Below are positions 5,424 through 11,006 of a stretch of DNA of 11,006 nucleotides, one piece after another. The position numbers were made by a program, and so were the translations under genes. This DNA is from an uncultured Bacilli bacterium (GTDB taxonomy: Bacteria; Bacillota_I; Bacilli_A; RF39; UBA660): the NCBI GenBank assembly GCA_947623705.1, contig CANQHT010000037.1, forward strand, positions 1-11,006. Direction: 5' to 3'. Positions within the stretch are counted from its first letter, which is position 1; every line of letters begins with the position of its first letter. The notes under the pieces were generated by a model, which was given only the letters and a program-made list of their open reading frames with translations, had not been told where the DNA came from and did not search any database.

Positions 5424-6716
5424 TTAATCTTTTATTAAACGATTTAATTCTACAGCATATTCCATTGGTAGTTCTTTTTTAAAATCAGCGATAAAGCCCA
5501 TCACTAATAATTCTTTAGCCCAATCTTCGGTTAAGCCTTTGCTCATTAAATAATGTAATTTTTCTTCACTTACCTTGGAAATGGTCGCTTCATGTTCTAA
5601 AGAACTCGTATCATTTTCTATAACATTTGTTGGATATGTATTACTACTCGAGATATTATCTAATATTAAAGTATCACATTTAACTTTGGCTTCACTACCT
5701 AAAGCATTCTTAGTTATTTTAACAAGTCCGCGGTAATTACTTACCCCTCCATTTTCCGCAATACTTTTACTGATAATATTACTTTTAGTATTTTTGCCTA
5801 AATGAATCATTTTGGCACCGGCATCTAAAGATTGTCCTTTTTTAGCATAAGCAATGGATAAACTATTACCTCTTGAGTTATCGCCTTTTAAAATACAACT
5901 CGGATATTTCATCGTAACTTTAGAACCAATATTCCCATCAATCCATTCCATCCGACCATCATCATCGACAATCGCTCTTTTTGTTACTAAATTATACACA
6001 TCGGTTGACCAATTTTGAATGGTGGAATACCTGCAACTCGCGTGTTTTCCGACATAAATTTCCACCACCCCCGCATGTAAAGATGAGTTACTATAACTAG
6101 TCGCCGTACAACCTTCAATATATTCTAAACTACTATAATCATCAACAATAATAATGGTTCTTTCAAATTGGCCTAAAGATTCACTATTGATGCGGAAATA
6201 ACTTTGCAAAGGTCTATCTAAAGTAGTATGCGGTGGAATATAAATAAATGAACCTCCACTCCATAAAGCCCCATTTAATGCGGTATATTTATTTTCATCA
6301 TACTTAACTAAATTATTAAAATATTTATAAAATAATTCGGGATATTTTTTTAAAGCCTCATCGGTACTCATAAAAATTATATCTTTACTAGTTTTATTCT
6401 TATGATAAACTACTTCACTTTCATATTGATTAGAAACCCCATCTAAATAATTTTCTTCCGCCGAAATTACCCCTAAAGAGGCAAAAGTATTCTTGATATC
6501 GGTATTAACATTTTCCCATTTATCTGTAACTTTATCCATATCACTTTTATAATAATTTATTTTCGTAAAATCAAGGTCTAATTTAGGTCCAAAATGCGGA
6601 TTTTCTAGTTTTTGAAACGCCTCAAAAGATTTAAGACGAAAATCGAGCATTTTTTCGTCTTCCCCCTTTTTATGAGAAAGCCAAATAATGAAATCTTTAT
6701 TAAGCTCTTGTTTCAT
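5424..6716 (-). CDS. sufB: Fe-S cluster assembly scaffold protein SufB
   Basis: SufB is the scaffold subunit of the SufBC2D complex, which builds Fe-S clusters using sulfur from SufS/SufU and energy from SufC. The product is 430 residues, about 35 shorter than the Bacillus protein, mainly at the N-terminus. Typical landmarks are MLDFRLKSFEAF (23-34), GGSFIYIPPHT (154-164), QFERTIIIV (183-191), YIEGCTA (199-205), QNWSTDVYNLVTKR (234-247), MEWIDGNIGSKVTMKYP (256-272), KCDTLILD (346-353), the LEHEATISKVSEEKLHYLMS block (373-392) and the terminal ELPMEYAVELNRLI. C347 and H375 correspond to the Cys and His regions known to matter for cluster assembly. The start ATG follows AAGGGAG. No sufC, sufD, sufS or sufU is adjacent, although these normally form one operon. 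It has its own promoter and terminator. Confidence 0.96.
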   Translation of the reverse strand: MKQELNKDFIIWLSHKKGEDEKMLDFRLKSFEAFQKLENPHFGPKLDLDFTKINYYKSDMDKVTDKWENVNTDIKNTFASLGVISAEENYLDGVSNQYESEVVYHKNKTSKDIIFMSTDEALKKYPELFYKYFNNLVKYDENKYTALNGALWSGGSFIYIPPHTTLDRPLQSYFRINSESLGQFERTIIIVDDYSSLEYIEGCTATSYSNSSLHAGVVEIYVGKHASCRYSTIQNWSTDVYNLVTKRAIVDDDGRMEWIDGNIGSKVTMKYPSCILKGDNSRGNSLSIAYAKKGQSLDAGAKMIHLGKNTKSNIISKSIAENGGVSNYRGLVKITKNALGSEAKVKCDTLILDNISSSNTYPTNVIENDTSSLEHEATISKVSEEKLHYLMSKGLTEDWAKELLVMGFIADFKKELPMEYAVELNRLIKD

Positions 6717-6736
6717 AAACCCATCTCCCTTTTTAA

Positions 6737-6765
6737 ATAATACAATAATTTAGGTTTAAAAACAA
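6737..6765 (-). promoter_or_regulatory. Promoter of sufB
   Basis: -35 TTGTTT (6760-6765), 17-bp spacer, -10 TATTAT (6737-6742) on the minus strand. The predicted leader is about 14 bases, just enough for the ribosome-binding site. The -35 lies in the left arm of an inverted repeat shared with the divergent promoter. Confidence 0.6.
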
Positions 6766-6783
6766 TGTTTTCTTATTGTTTTT
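6758..6783. repeat. Perfect 9-bp inverted repeat between divergent promoters
   Basis: AAAAACAAT (6758-6766) and ATTGTTTTT (6775-6783) are perfect inverted copies separated by 8 bases. Each arm carries the -35 TTGTTT of one of the two divergent promoters. It could be a regulator-binding site controlling both genes, or simply the symmetry of two similar -35 boxes. It is not a good terminator because the stem has only one G-C pair. Confidence 0.5.
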
Positions 6784-6804
6784 TTTAATTTAGTTTGTTA
6801 GAAT
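6776..6804 (+). promoter_or_regulatory. Promoter of gene 6826-7443 (extended -10)
   Basis: -35 TTGTTT (6776-6781), 17-bp spacer, -10 TAGAAT (6799-6804) preceded by TGT, an extended -10. The start would be near 6811 with a leader of about 15 bases. A second TATAAT at 6808-6813 is too close to the ribosome-binding site to be the working -10. Confidence 0.6.
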
Positions 6805-6825
6805 TATTATAATAGGTGATTAGAA

Positions 6826-7443
6826 ATGCGTAATGAAGATATTTTGAAAAATTTACAAAATTCTTATGAAAATTTACAATTTTTTAGTATCCAAAATAAT
6901 ATGCTTACTTTAAATTTGAATAATGAAAACTACGCTATGCCTTTAATCAATGTTAATTTAGGTAGCATAAATCCTAATTTATTTTTAATGCAACCTAAAG
7001 AAATATATCAAGTTATCTATATGTTAGAATTATTATATAAAGATACTTTAACCGAATTTGAAGGATCATTTATTAGTCATTATATGGATAATTATTTAAA
7101 AATTCATGAAGCATTTACTAGTGGTGATGCTAACTATGAATTTTTAGATACTATGTTTGGGATGCCGATAAGTATTAGTTATGATGCTTATTTTCAAACT
7201 AAACCGGGCTTTGCTTTAATAAATGATAAAATAAATAATTATGATTCTTTAATGGCCAGTGGTAAAAGTAATGGTAAAAAGTTAGTTTTAACTAACCCTA
7301 ATGGTTTTTATAAAGTTGATGAAACACCTCTACTAGATGATATTAGAAAATATACAAATGCCGGATTTACTTTATTCTTACTGGTGGCAGGTACTATTGT
7401 TGCAACTTGCTTGTACATCATTTTCTTTATCTTTAACCATTAA
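6826..7443 (+). CDS. Tail-anchored membrane protein of unknown function
   Basis: The product is 205 residues and is the only plus-strand gene. I do not recognise a family. A soluble N-terminal region (1-175) is rich in Asn, Leu and Tyr and contains LNLNNENYAMPLINVNLGS, a helical IYQVIYMLELLYKD segment (about 60-73) and a Gly/Lys-rich stretch ASGKSNGKKL (144-153). It ends in one hydrophobic helix (about 179-203) with only two residues after it, so it should sit with its bulk in the cytoplasm and its tail in the membrane. There is no signal peptide. The start ATG follows AGGTGAT by five bases. It diverges from sufB through a shared 109-bp region and converges with spoVS at a bidirectional terminator. 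Base composition is like its neighbours. Confidence 0.8.
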   Translation: MRNEDILKNLQNSYENLQFFSIQNNMLTLNLNNENYAMPLINVNLGSINPNLFLMQPKEIYQVIYMLELLYKDTLTEFEGSFISHYMDNYLKIHEAFTSGDANYEFLDTMFGMPISISYDAYFQTKPGFALINDKINNYDSLMASGKSNGKKLVLTNPNGFYKVDETPLLDDIRKYTNAGFTLFLLVAGTIVATCLYIIFFIFNH

Positions 7444-7473
7444 AAAATTGATTAGTATTACCTAGTCAATTTT
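7444..7473. terminator. Bidirectional terminator between gene 6826-7443 and spoVS
   Basis: AAAATTGATTAG (7444-7455) pairs with CTAGTCAATTTT (7462-7473) over 12 bp with one G-T wobble and a 6-base loop. T-rich sequence follows on the plus strand (7470-7478) and the A-run at 7442-7447 supplies the T-tract for the minus strand. It therefore serves both converging genes. Confidence 0.88.
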
Positions 7474-7481
7474 ATTTTATC

Positions 7482-7742
7482 TTATTTAGTTTCCACGATT
7501 AATTTAATCGCTGTTTTTTGTTCACCATTAATGGTAATATCGTTAAATGCTGGAATAACTACTAAATTATCTCCAGTTGGGGCGACAAATCCACGACAGA
7601 TAGCAATAGCTTTAATCGCTTGATTTAGAGAACCCGCACCAATAGTTTGTAATTCCACTGTTCCTTTTTCCCGGTAAATGTTGGCAATTGCTCCCGCTAC
7701 TTTACTCGGATTTGACTTGCTAGATACTTTTAAAATTTCCAT
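7482..7742 (-). CDS. spoVS: Stage V sporulation protein S (SpoVS)
   Basis: The product is 86 residues, exactly the usual SpoVS length, starting MEILKVSSKSNPSKVAGAIA and containing GTVELQTIGAGSLNQAIKAI (35-54), RGFVAPTGDNLVVIPAF (58-74) and a final strand ending KLIVETK. SpoVS is a small Alba-like protein. In Bacillus it affects entry into later sporulation stages, coat formation and septation, and homologues also occur in non-sporulating bacteria, so presence alone does not prove sporulation. The start ATG follows AAAGGA by seven bases. It lies 58 bp downstream of the capA-like gene; the gap has no convincing promoter or T-tailed hairpin, so read-through from capA is the simplest arrangement. 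The bidirectional terminator follows its stop. Confidence 0.96.
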   Translation of the reverse strand: MEILKVSSKSNPSKVAGAIANIYREKGTVELQTIGAGSLNQAIKAIAICRGFVAPTGDNLVVIPAFNDITINGEQKTAIKLIVETK

Positions 7743-7800
7743 AATACATTCCTTTCTTATCTAATTAAATATATGAGGAGGAATGATAAAAATTCCAAAA

Positions 7801-9042
7801 TTAACGATATTCTTCTGAAATAACTTGGTTATACATATTTTGAATAAAATTTCTATTAAAGTTGTATTGATAACGATAATGACTAATTTCATAAGTAGAG
7901 TTATATTCGGAAAAAGGAATTAATTCAAAGTTTCTTAAATCTTTATCATAATAATTTATAATTGGTTCCGTTTTAATATCATCTATCGTTATTTTATTAT
8001 TCTCTTTAGTAACATTTAAAGTAGAAAGTAGACCCACTTGATAAGCATTATCAAAATCTTCGCCAGCTCTACTTACATCATCATCGGCAGAAACAAAATT
8101 ACCTAGGGAATAATATACTAAAGTTTTATGAGTATCGCCAATCCATTCAATCGGTTCAATACTATGGGAATGAGAGCCTAATATAATATCAACTCCTAAA
8201 TTATTTAAAAACTCGGCCATTTCTTTTTGTTCATTATTCGGGGAATGGGTAAATTCAATACCCCAATGGACGATAGCTACTACGACATCTACTTCATTTC
8301 TTAAACTGGTTATCTCCTTTGTTATTTTATCTTTATATTCTTCCGTCATTGTTTTCGTATCCGGATCTTTAAATAAATTTACAAACTTCCGATATTCTTT
8401 TGGTACTACTTGATTTGTTCCATAAGTATATGCGAAAAAGCCAAATTTAATCCCATTAACTTCTTTAATATTTAATTTATTTAAATCAGCATCAGTTGCA
8501 GTTGTTAAATGCGTACCCACAGTCATAATATTCGTTTTATTCTTAAAATAATTAACACTGGAATTAATCCCCTCAACCCCTCTATCAAAGGTATGATTAT
8601 TCGCCGTACTTAAAACTTCTATATCTAAAGTATTAACTAAATCGCCAATATATTCGGGAGCACAAAAATTAAAGCCCACTCCACTAGGTTTTAAACTATC
8701 ATTTCCAATAACTACTTCCATATTACCAATTGATAAATCATCATCTAAAAAATATTTCTTAACATTTTTAAAATAATTATTGATATCATCACCTTTATCG
8801 ATACTATCATAAAAAGGTTGTTCAAAAAGGAAATCCCCTACTAAAGTTACTTTAGCACTTCTTTTATCATCAGTATCATTATCTTTATTTTTATCATCTT
8901 CTTTACTAGGATTATTTTCATTTACATTATTATCTTTTAAATCATAATTCTTAGTTACATATAAAAAACCTATACCTAAGCCAATTAATAAAAATATAAT
9001 CATAAAATATCGGACATTTTTCTTAAACTTTCTCTTACGCAC
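7801..9042 (-). CDS. CapA-family membrane-anchored metallophosphatase-like protein
   Basis: The family is CapA/PgsA (bacterial capsule synthesis PGA_cap), which adopts a calcineurin-like phosphoesterase fold on the cell exterior. Members help poly-gamma-glutamate capsule synthesis in Bacillus, but many have other or unknown envelope roles; no capBC partners are here. The product is 413 residues. It has a basic start (MRKRKFKKNVRYF), one membrane helix (about 13-30), a low-complexity Asp/Asn/Lys linker (32-62), then the catalytic-like domain. That domain has VGDF (68-71), GNMEVVIG (106-113), ANNHTFDRG (147-155), VHWGIEF (258-264), LGSHSHSIEPIEW (288-300) and YSLGNF (311-316). The C-terminus (375-413) is Tyr/Asn/Arg-rich. 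The start is GTG 9040-9042, six bases after AGAGGG. It sits 33 bp behind a membrane-protein gene whose strong terminator fills the gap, leaving no room for a standard promoter. Confidence 0.93.
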   Translation of the reverse strand: MRKRKFKKNVRYFMIIFLLIGLGIGFLYVTKNYDLKDNNVNENNPSKEDDKNKDNDTDDKRSAKVTLVGDFLFEQPFYDSIDKGDDINNYFKNVKKYFLDDDLSIGNMEVVIGNDSLKPSGVGFNFCAPEYIGDLVNTLDIEVLSTANNHTFDRGVEGINSSVNYFKNKTNIMTVGTHLTTATDADLNKLNIKEVNGIKFGFFAYTYGTNQVVPKEYRKFVNLFKDPDTKTMTEEYKDKITKEITSLRNEVDVVVAIVHWGIEFTHSPNNEQKEMAEFLNNLGVDIILGSHSHSIEPIEWIGDTHKTLVYYSLGNFVSADDDVSRAGEDFDNAYQVGLLSTLNVTKENNKITIDDIKTEPIINYYDKDLRNFELIPFSEYNSTYEISHYRYQYNFNRNFIQNMYNQVISEEYR

Positions 9043-9063
9043 ACTTATCCCTCTTTCTAAAAT

Positions 9064-9089
9064 AAAAAAGGAAGATTATTTTTTCTTCC
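9064..9089 (-). terminator. Intrinsic terminator of gene 9076-9606
   Basis: GGAAGA (9084-9089) pairs with TCTTCC (9070-9075), loop 8 bases, followed by six T and then ATTTT on the minus strand. The ascending arm is in the final Gly-Lys-Lys-Lys codons and the stop codon is in the loop. Confidence 0.8.
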
Positions 9090-9606
9090 CATTAATATAC
9101 GCTACTAAAGGATCCATTAAATCTAAAATACCATTAATTAGAAAGAAGAAACCTAAGACTAATATTTGCGTATCATTTTCACAAAATAAATTAATTGTGG
9201 TTAAAATACCTGCTAAAATAAATAAAATTAAATTAACTAAATTAAGTTCCCATAATTTATTCTTTTTATCATGATAATAGTCGCTTTCTTTAAGCTTTGT
9301 TAAACTCATAAGAATAATCCAAATAAATAAGATAAGAGCTAAATTCCAAGGCCGGTCATTAATATCAATAAAAAATAATAAGGCTAAAACAACTACACTA
9401 CTAATCGCGGTACTAAAACCGGAATATTCTTTACTTCTTAAAATTAAAAAGTTTTTAACTAAATGAATAACGCCATATAAAGAAATAACGATTATAAATA
9501 TTAAACGAATATTGACTACCCAAAATAAAGGCACTACCATTATAAAACTCGCTAAAACAATTAAAACCCAGGCAGTAACAAATTCTACTAAAGTTCTTCG
9601 ATCCAT
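9076..9606 (-). CDS. Small polytopic membrane protein (DUF308/HdeD-like arrangement)
   Basis: The product is 176 residues with about six hydrophobic helices: roughly 8-28, 31-51, 62-80, 86-103, 121-138 and 147-165. A charged central loop (105-120, KLKESDYYHDKKNKLWE) divides it into two three-helix halves, and the C-terminus is basic (NGKKK). The paired three-helix layout and short G/N-rich turns are like DUF308/HdeD proteins, but no diagnostic motif is present, so the assignment rests on topology. Start ATG 9604-9606 follows AGGAAGTGA by four bases. It has its own promoter in the 54-bp gap after uppS and its own terminator, so it can be expressed alone. Confidence 0.8.
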   Translation of the reverse strand: MDRRTLVEFVTAWVLIVLASFIMVVPLFWVVNIRLIFIIVISLYGVIHLVKNFLILRSKEYSGFSTAISSVVVLALLFFIDINDRPWNLALILFIWIILMSLTKLKESDYYHDKKNKLWELNLVNLILFILAGILTTINLFCENDTQILVLGFFFLINGILDLMDPLVAYINGKKK

Positions 9607-9626
9607 TAAATCACTTCCTAATTATA

Positions 9627-9655
9627 ATTATAAATTAATTTATCTTATTTTGCAA
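9627..9655 (-). promoter_or_regulatory. Promoter of gene 9076-9606
   Basis: -35 TTGCAA (9650-9655), 17-bp spacer, perfect -10 TATAAT (9627-9632) on the minus strand. It starts five bases after the uppS stop codon. A second overlapping TATAAT at 9621-9626 lies next to the ribosome-binding site and is less likely. Confidence 0.65.
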
Positions 9656-9660
9656 TTATT

Positions 9661-10353
9661 TTACAGCCCAAAACGACGATCACGATTACCATAATAAGCT
9701 AAAGCCTTATCTAAGTCATCTTCTAAAAAGTCTGGAAAATAAGTATCAACAAAATATATTTCAGCATAAAAAGCTTGATATAGCATGAAATTACTTAACC
9801 TATGTTCCTTACCCGTTCTAATTAATAAATCTATTGGTGGTAAATCTTGATATAAGTAACGATAAAAATTATCTCGCGTTAAATCTTCTTTTTTTAAAGT
9901 ACCATTTTCGATATCTTCCGCTACTTTTAGGGATGCATCTACTATTTCTTCTTGGGCTCCATAATTAAGGCAAATATTTAAAAGACAAGTCTTATTATCT
10001 TTTGTTTTATCTGTAATATTGTCCATTTCTTTTAAAACTTCTTCTTTTAAAGGTTCTCTTCTGCCACTAAAAACTACTTTAATATCATCTTTACATAAAG
10101 TTTGTAATTTAGTTTTAAAATAATATATTAGTAAATTCATTAAATAATCGACTTCTTCTTGACTTCTTTTAAAGTTATCAGTAGAAAAAGCATAGACCGA
10201 TAAATACTTAATACCGCATTTTTTTGCATGCATAAGTAACTTTTCTAAAGTTTTTCCACCTTCTTTATGTCCTTCACTCCGTTTTAATCCTCTTTCTTGA
10301 GCCCAACGACCATTTCCATCCATTATAATTGCCACGTGTGTTGGTATTTCCAT
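9661..10353 (-). CDS. uppS: Undecaprenyl diphosphate synthase (cis-prenyltransferase)
   Basis: UppS adds eight isopentenyl units in cis to farnesyl diphosphate, giving the C55 carrier precursor used for peptidoglycan and other wall polymers; it is cytosolic and membrane-associated. The product is 230 residues from ATG 10351-10353, slightly shorter than the usual 250-260. All five family regions are visible: HVAIIMDGNGRWAQERG (6-22, with catalytic Asp12 and the diphosphate-binding Gly-Arg), GHKEGGKTLEKLL (28-40), YAFSTDNFKRSQEEVDYLM (54-72), LNYGAQEEIVDA (129-140) and IRTGKEHRLSNFMLYQAFYAEIYF (178-201, split as IRTGKEHRLSNF and YAEIYF). The usual RTSGE turn reads RTGKE. The GTG at 10360-10362 lies in the ribosome-binding site AGGTGA and is not the start. 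The cdsA gene that often follows uppS is absent; an unrelated membrane protein comes next. Confidence 0.97.
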   Translation of the reverse strand: MEIPTHVAIIMDGNGRWAQERGLKRSEGHKEGGKTLEKLLMHAKKCGIKYLSVYAFSTDNFKRSQEEVDYLMNLLIYYFKTKLQTLCKDDIKVVFSGRREPLKEEVLKEMDNITDKTKDNKTCLLNICLNYGAQEEIVDASLKVAEDIENGTLKKEDLTRDNFYRYLYQDLPPIDLLIRTGKEHRLSNFMLYQAFYAEIYFVDTYFPDFLEDDLDKALAYYGNRDRRFGL

Positions 10354-10358
10354 AAATT

Positions 10359-10364
10359 TCACCT
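10359..10364 (-). promoter_or_regulatory. Ribosome-binding site deciding the uppS start
   Basis: AGGTGA is five bases before ATG 10351-10353. The in-frame GTG 10360-10362 is inside it. The protein from the ATG begins MEIPTHVAIIMDGNG, as expected for the family. Confidence 0.7.
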
Positions 10365-10385
10365 TTTTAGGCCTTTCTTAAGTTT

Positions 10386-10391
10386 ATTATA
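10386..10391 (-). promoter_or_regulatory. Probable -10 of the uppS promoter
   Basis: A perfect TATAAT on the minus strand lies about 33 bases before the uppS ATG. At 17 bp there is only a T-run, which is also the T-tract of the upstream terminator, so the -35 is poor. Promoter activity is plausible because the terminator otherwise cuts uppS off. Confidence 0.42.
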
Positions 10392-10406
10392 CCTTAAAAA
10401 ATTAAT

Positions 10407-10443
10407 AAAAAAAAGATTAATCTAATAACGAATTAGATTAATC
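10407..10443 (-). terminator. Intrinsic terminator of the HD-domain gene
   Basis: GATTAATCTAAT (10432-10443) pairs perfectly over 12 bp with ATTAGATTAATC (10415-10426), loop 5 bases, followed by eight T on the minus strand. The ascending arm is inside the last codons and the stop TAG lies at the start of the descending arm. Confidence 0.9.
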
Positions 10444-10946
10444 AAGAAAACAAAATATAAAGCTGCGGCATATCGTCCTTCAAAAACAATACCTTCATAT
10501 GCTGAAACCAGTAAATCCGCCAAACAAACTATTTTTCCTTCTTTACTTGTCGGTTTAAATACATTTTCCTTATTTTTACCTTTTACATTGGTTACTTTTT
10601 TAACTAAAGCATAATGATACATATGACTTTTAATAATATTCTCTTCTTCTTTAGATATATCAAAATATTTTTTAGCATTTTCCACACTAACTAAGGGATG
10701 GTTTAAATATGATAATTCTTCACTATCTTTAGCATTACCATTAAAAAAGTCGTGTAATAAACCCGCTCTAGTAGCATTTTTAACATTTCCTTTAAATAAT
10801 TTAGTTAATAAATAACTTAGATGAGCCACTCTTTTAGAATGATCATAACGATTAGTCCCGTGATGAATATCATTTTTTAACGACATAAAATGTTCTTCAT
10901 TTAAAATATTTTCACATATTTCCCTATATTCTTTATTTATTTTCAT
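10422..10946 (-). CDS. HD-domain phosphohydrolase family protein
   Basis: The product is 174 residues, soluble, with an HD-type metal site: YDHSKRVAHLSYLL (34-47, His36), GLLHDFF (62-68, His65-Asp66), His108 in KSHMYHY and Asp144 in IVCLADLLVSAYEG. The preceding HHGTNRYDHS matches a group of single-domain HD proteins common in Clostridia and gut Bacilli, whose substrate is not known to me; HD enzymes hydrolyse phosphate esters of nucleotides and related molecules. The C-terminal 15-20 residues are hydrophobic (ALYFVFLINLIRY) and the last residues are encoded inside the terminator stem, so the natural end may have been altered. The start is ATG 10944-10946, seven bases after AGAGGA, rather than TTG 10950-10952. 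It is a single-gene unit with its own promoter. Confidence 0.85.
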   Translation of the reverse strand: MKINKEYREICENILNEEHFMSLKNDIHHGTNRYDHSKRVAHLSYLLTKLFKGNVKNATRAGLLHDFFNGNAKDSEELSYLNHPLVSVENAKKYFDISKEEENIIKSHMYHYALVKKVTNVKGKNKENVFKPTSKEGKIVCLADLLVSAYEGIVFEGRYAAALYFVFLINLIRY

Positions 10947-10991
10947 TATCAATTCCTCTTTTTATTGTCATTTTATTCAAACGACTTTTTA

Positions 10992-11000
10992 ATTATATCA
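10992..11000 (-). promoter_or_regulatory. Extended -10 of the HD-domain gene promoter
   Basis: TGATATAAT on the minus strand is a perfect TGn-TATAAT extended -10, about 45 bases before the start codon. The -35 would lie beyond the right end of the window. Confidence 0.6.
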
Positions 11001-11006
11001 CATATT

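Noticed and set aside
7780..7796. GGAAT/ATTCC hairpin after the capA-like gene
   Set aside because: The stem has only 5 bp and no T-tract follows on the minus strand, so it is not a credible terminator.
7773..7833. GAGGAGG followed by ATG on the plus strand, giving an 11-codon mini-frame
   Set aside because: The ATG is too close to the purine run and the frame is antisense to the capA 3' end; probably a chance match.
9512..9694. Plus-strand 60-codon frame between the membrane protein and uppS
   Set aside because: It overlaps two supported minus-strand genes and a promoter and encodes nothing recognisable.
1..11006. Mobile elements, CRISPR arrays, toxin-antitoxin or phage-defence cassettes
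   Set aside because: I found no transposase or integrase motifs, terminal inverted repeats, regularly spaced repeats or recognisable defence domains on either strand. The tRNA-Asn 3' end shows no repeated attachment-site copy in the window.

Overview
The window is strongly AT-rich, densely coded bacterial chromosome from a low-G+C Bacillota lineage. Three things support this: the families present (RNase J, SpoVS, CapA, UppS, SufB, an OB-fold SSB), Shine-Dalgarno sites of the AGGAGGTGAT type, and classic TTGaca/TATAAT promoters. About 22 tryptophans are all read from TGG and no reading frame is interrupted by TGA, so the Mollicutes code (TGA = Trp) is not in use. My best guess is an uncultured gut-type Bacilli such as the RF39/Erysipelotrichales neighbourhood, but this is inference from composition and gene style only. 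There are 13 protein genes and one tRNA. Twelve proteins and the tRNA are on the minus strand and one gene (6826-7443) is on the plus strand. No gene-free stretch exceeds 300 bases.

Layout, reading leftward with transcription from the right end: an HD-domain phosphohydrolase (10422-10946) with its own promoter and terminator; undecaprenyl diphosphate synthase uppS (9661-10353); a small polytopic membrane protein (9076-9606) with promoter and terminator; a membrane-anchored CapA-family protein (7801-9042); and spoVS (7482-7742). A bidirectional terminator then separates spoVS from the convergent plus-strand gene, a tail-anchored protein of unknown function. That gene diverges from sufB (5424-6716). 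The sufB gene stands alone without other suf genes and ends at a strong terminator. Next come a short ssb (4911-5279) and three unrecognised genes: 3824-4795 and 2987-3769, which probably share a transcript, and 2413-2889, which has its own promoter. An RNase J family gene (638-2275), a small helical protein (157-597) and tRNA-Asn (13-88) close the window.

Most genes are housekeeping or cell-envelope genes: RNA decay, cell-wall lipid carrier synthesis, Fe-S assembly, DNA binding and a sporulation-associated regulator. They sit in short transcription units, several of which have the terminator of one gene overlapping the promoter of the next. I see no transposase, integrase, CRISPR array, toxin-antitoxin pair or phage cassette. 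I could not identify a new multi-gene system.

The points most worth a second look are these. The RNase J lacks several metal ligands and looks J2-like. The SSB has no acidic C-terminal tip. The sufB gene is isolated. The sufB/6826 divergent promoter has its two -35 boxes in a perfect 9-bp inverted repeat. The unrecognised genes 2413-4795 have no clear family. Several start codons need moving because GTG inside the AGGTGA ribosome-binding site mimics an upstream start.
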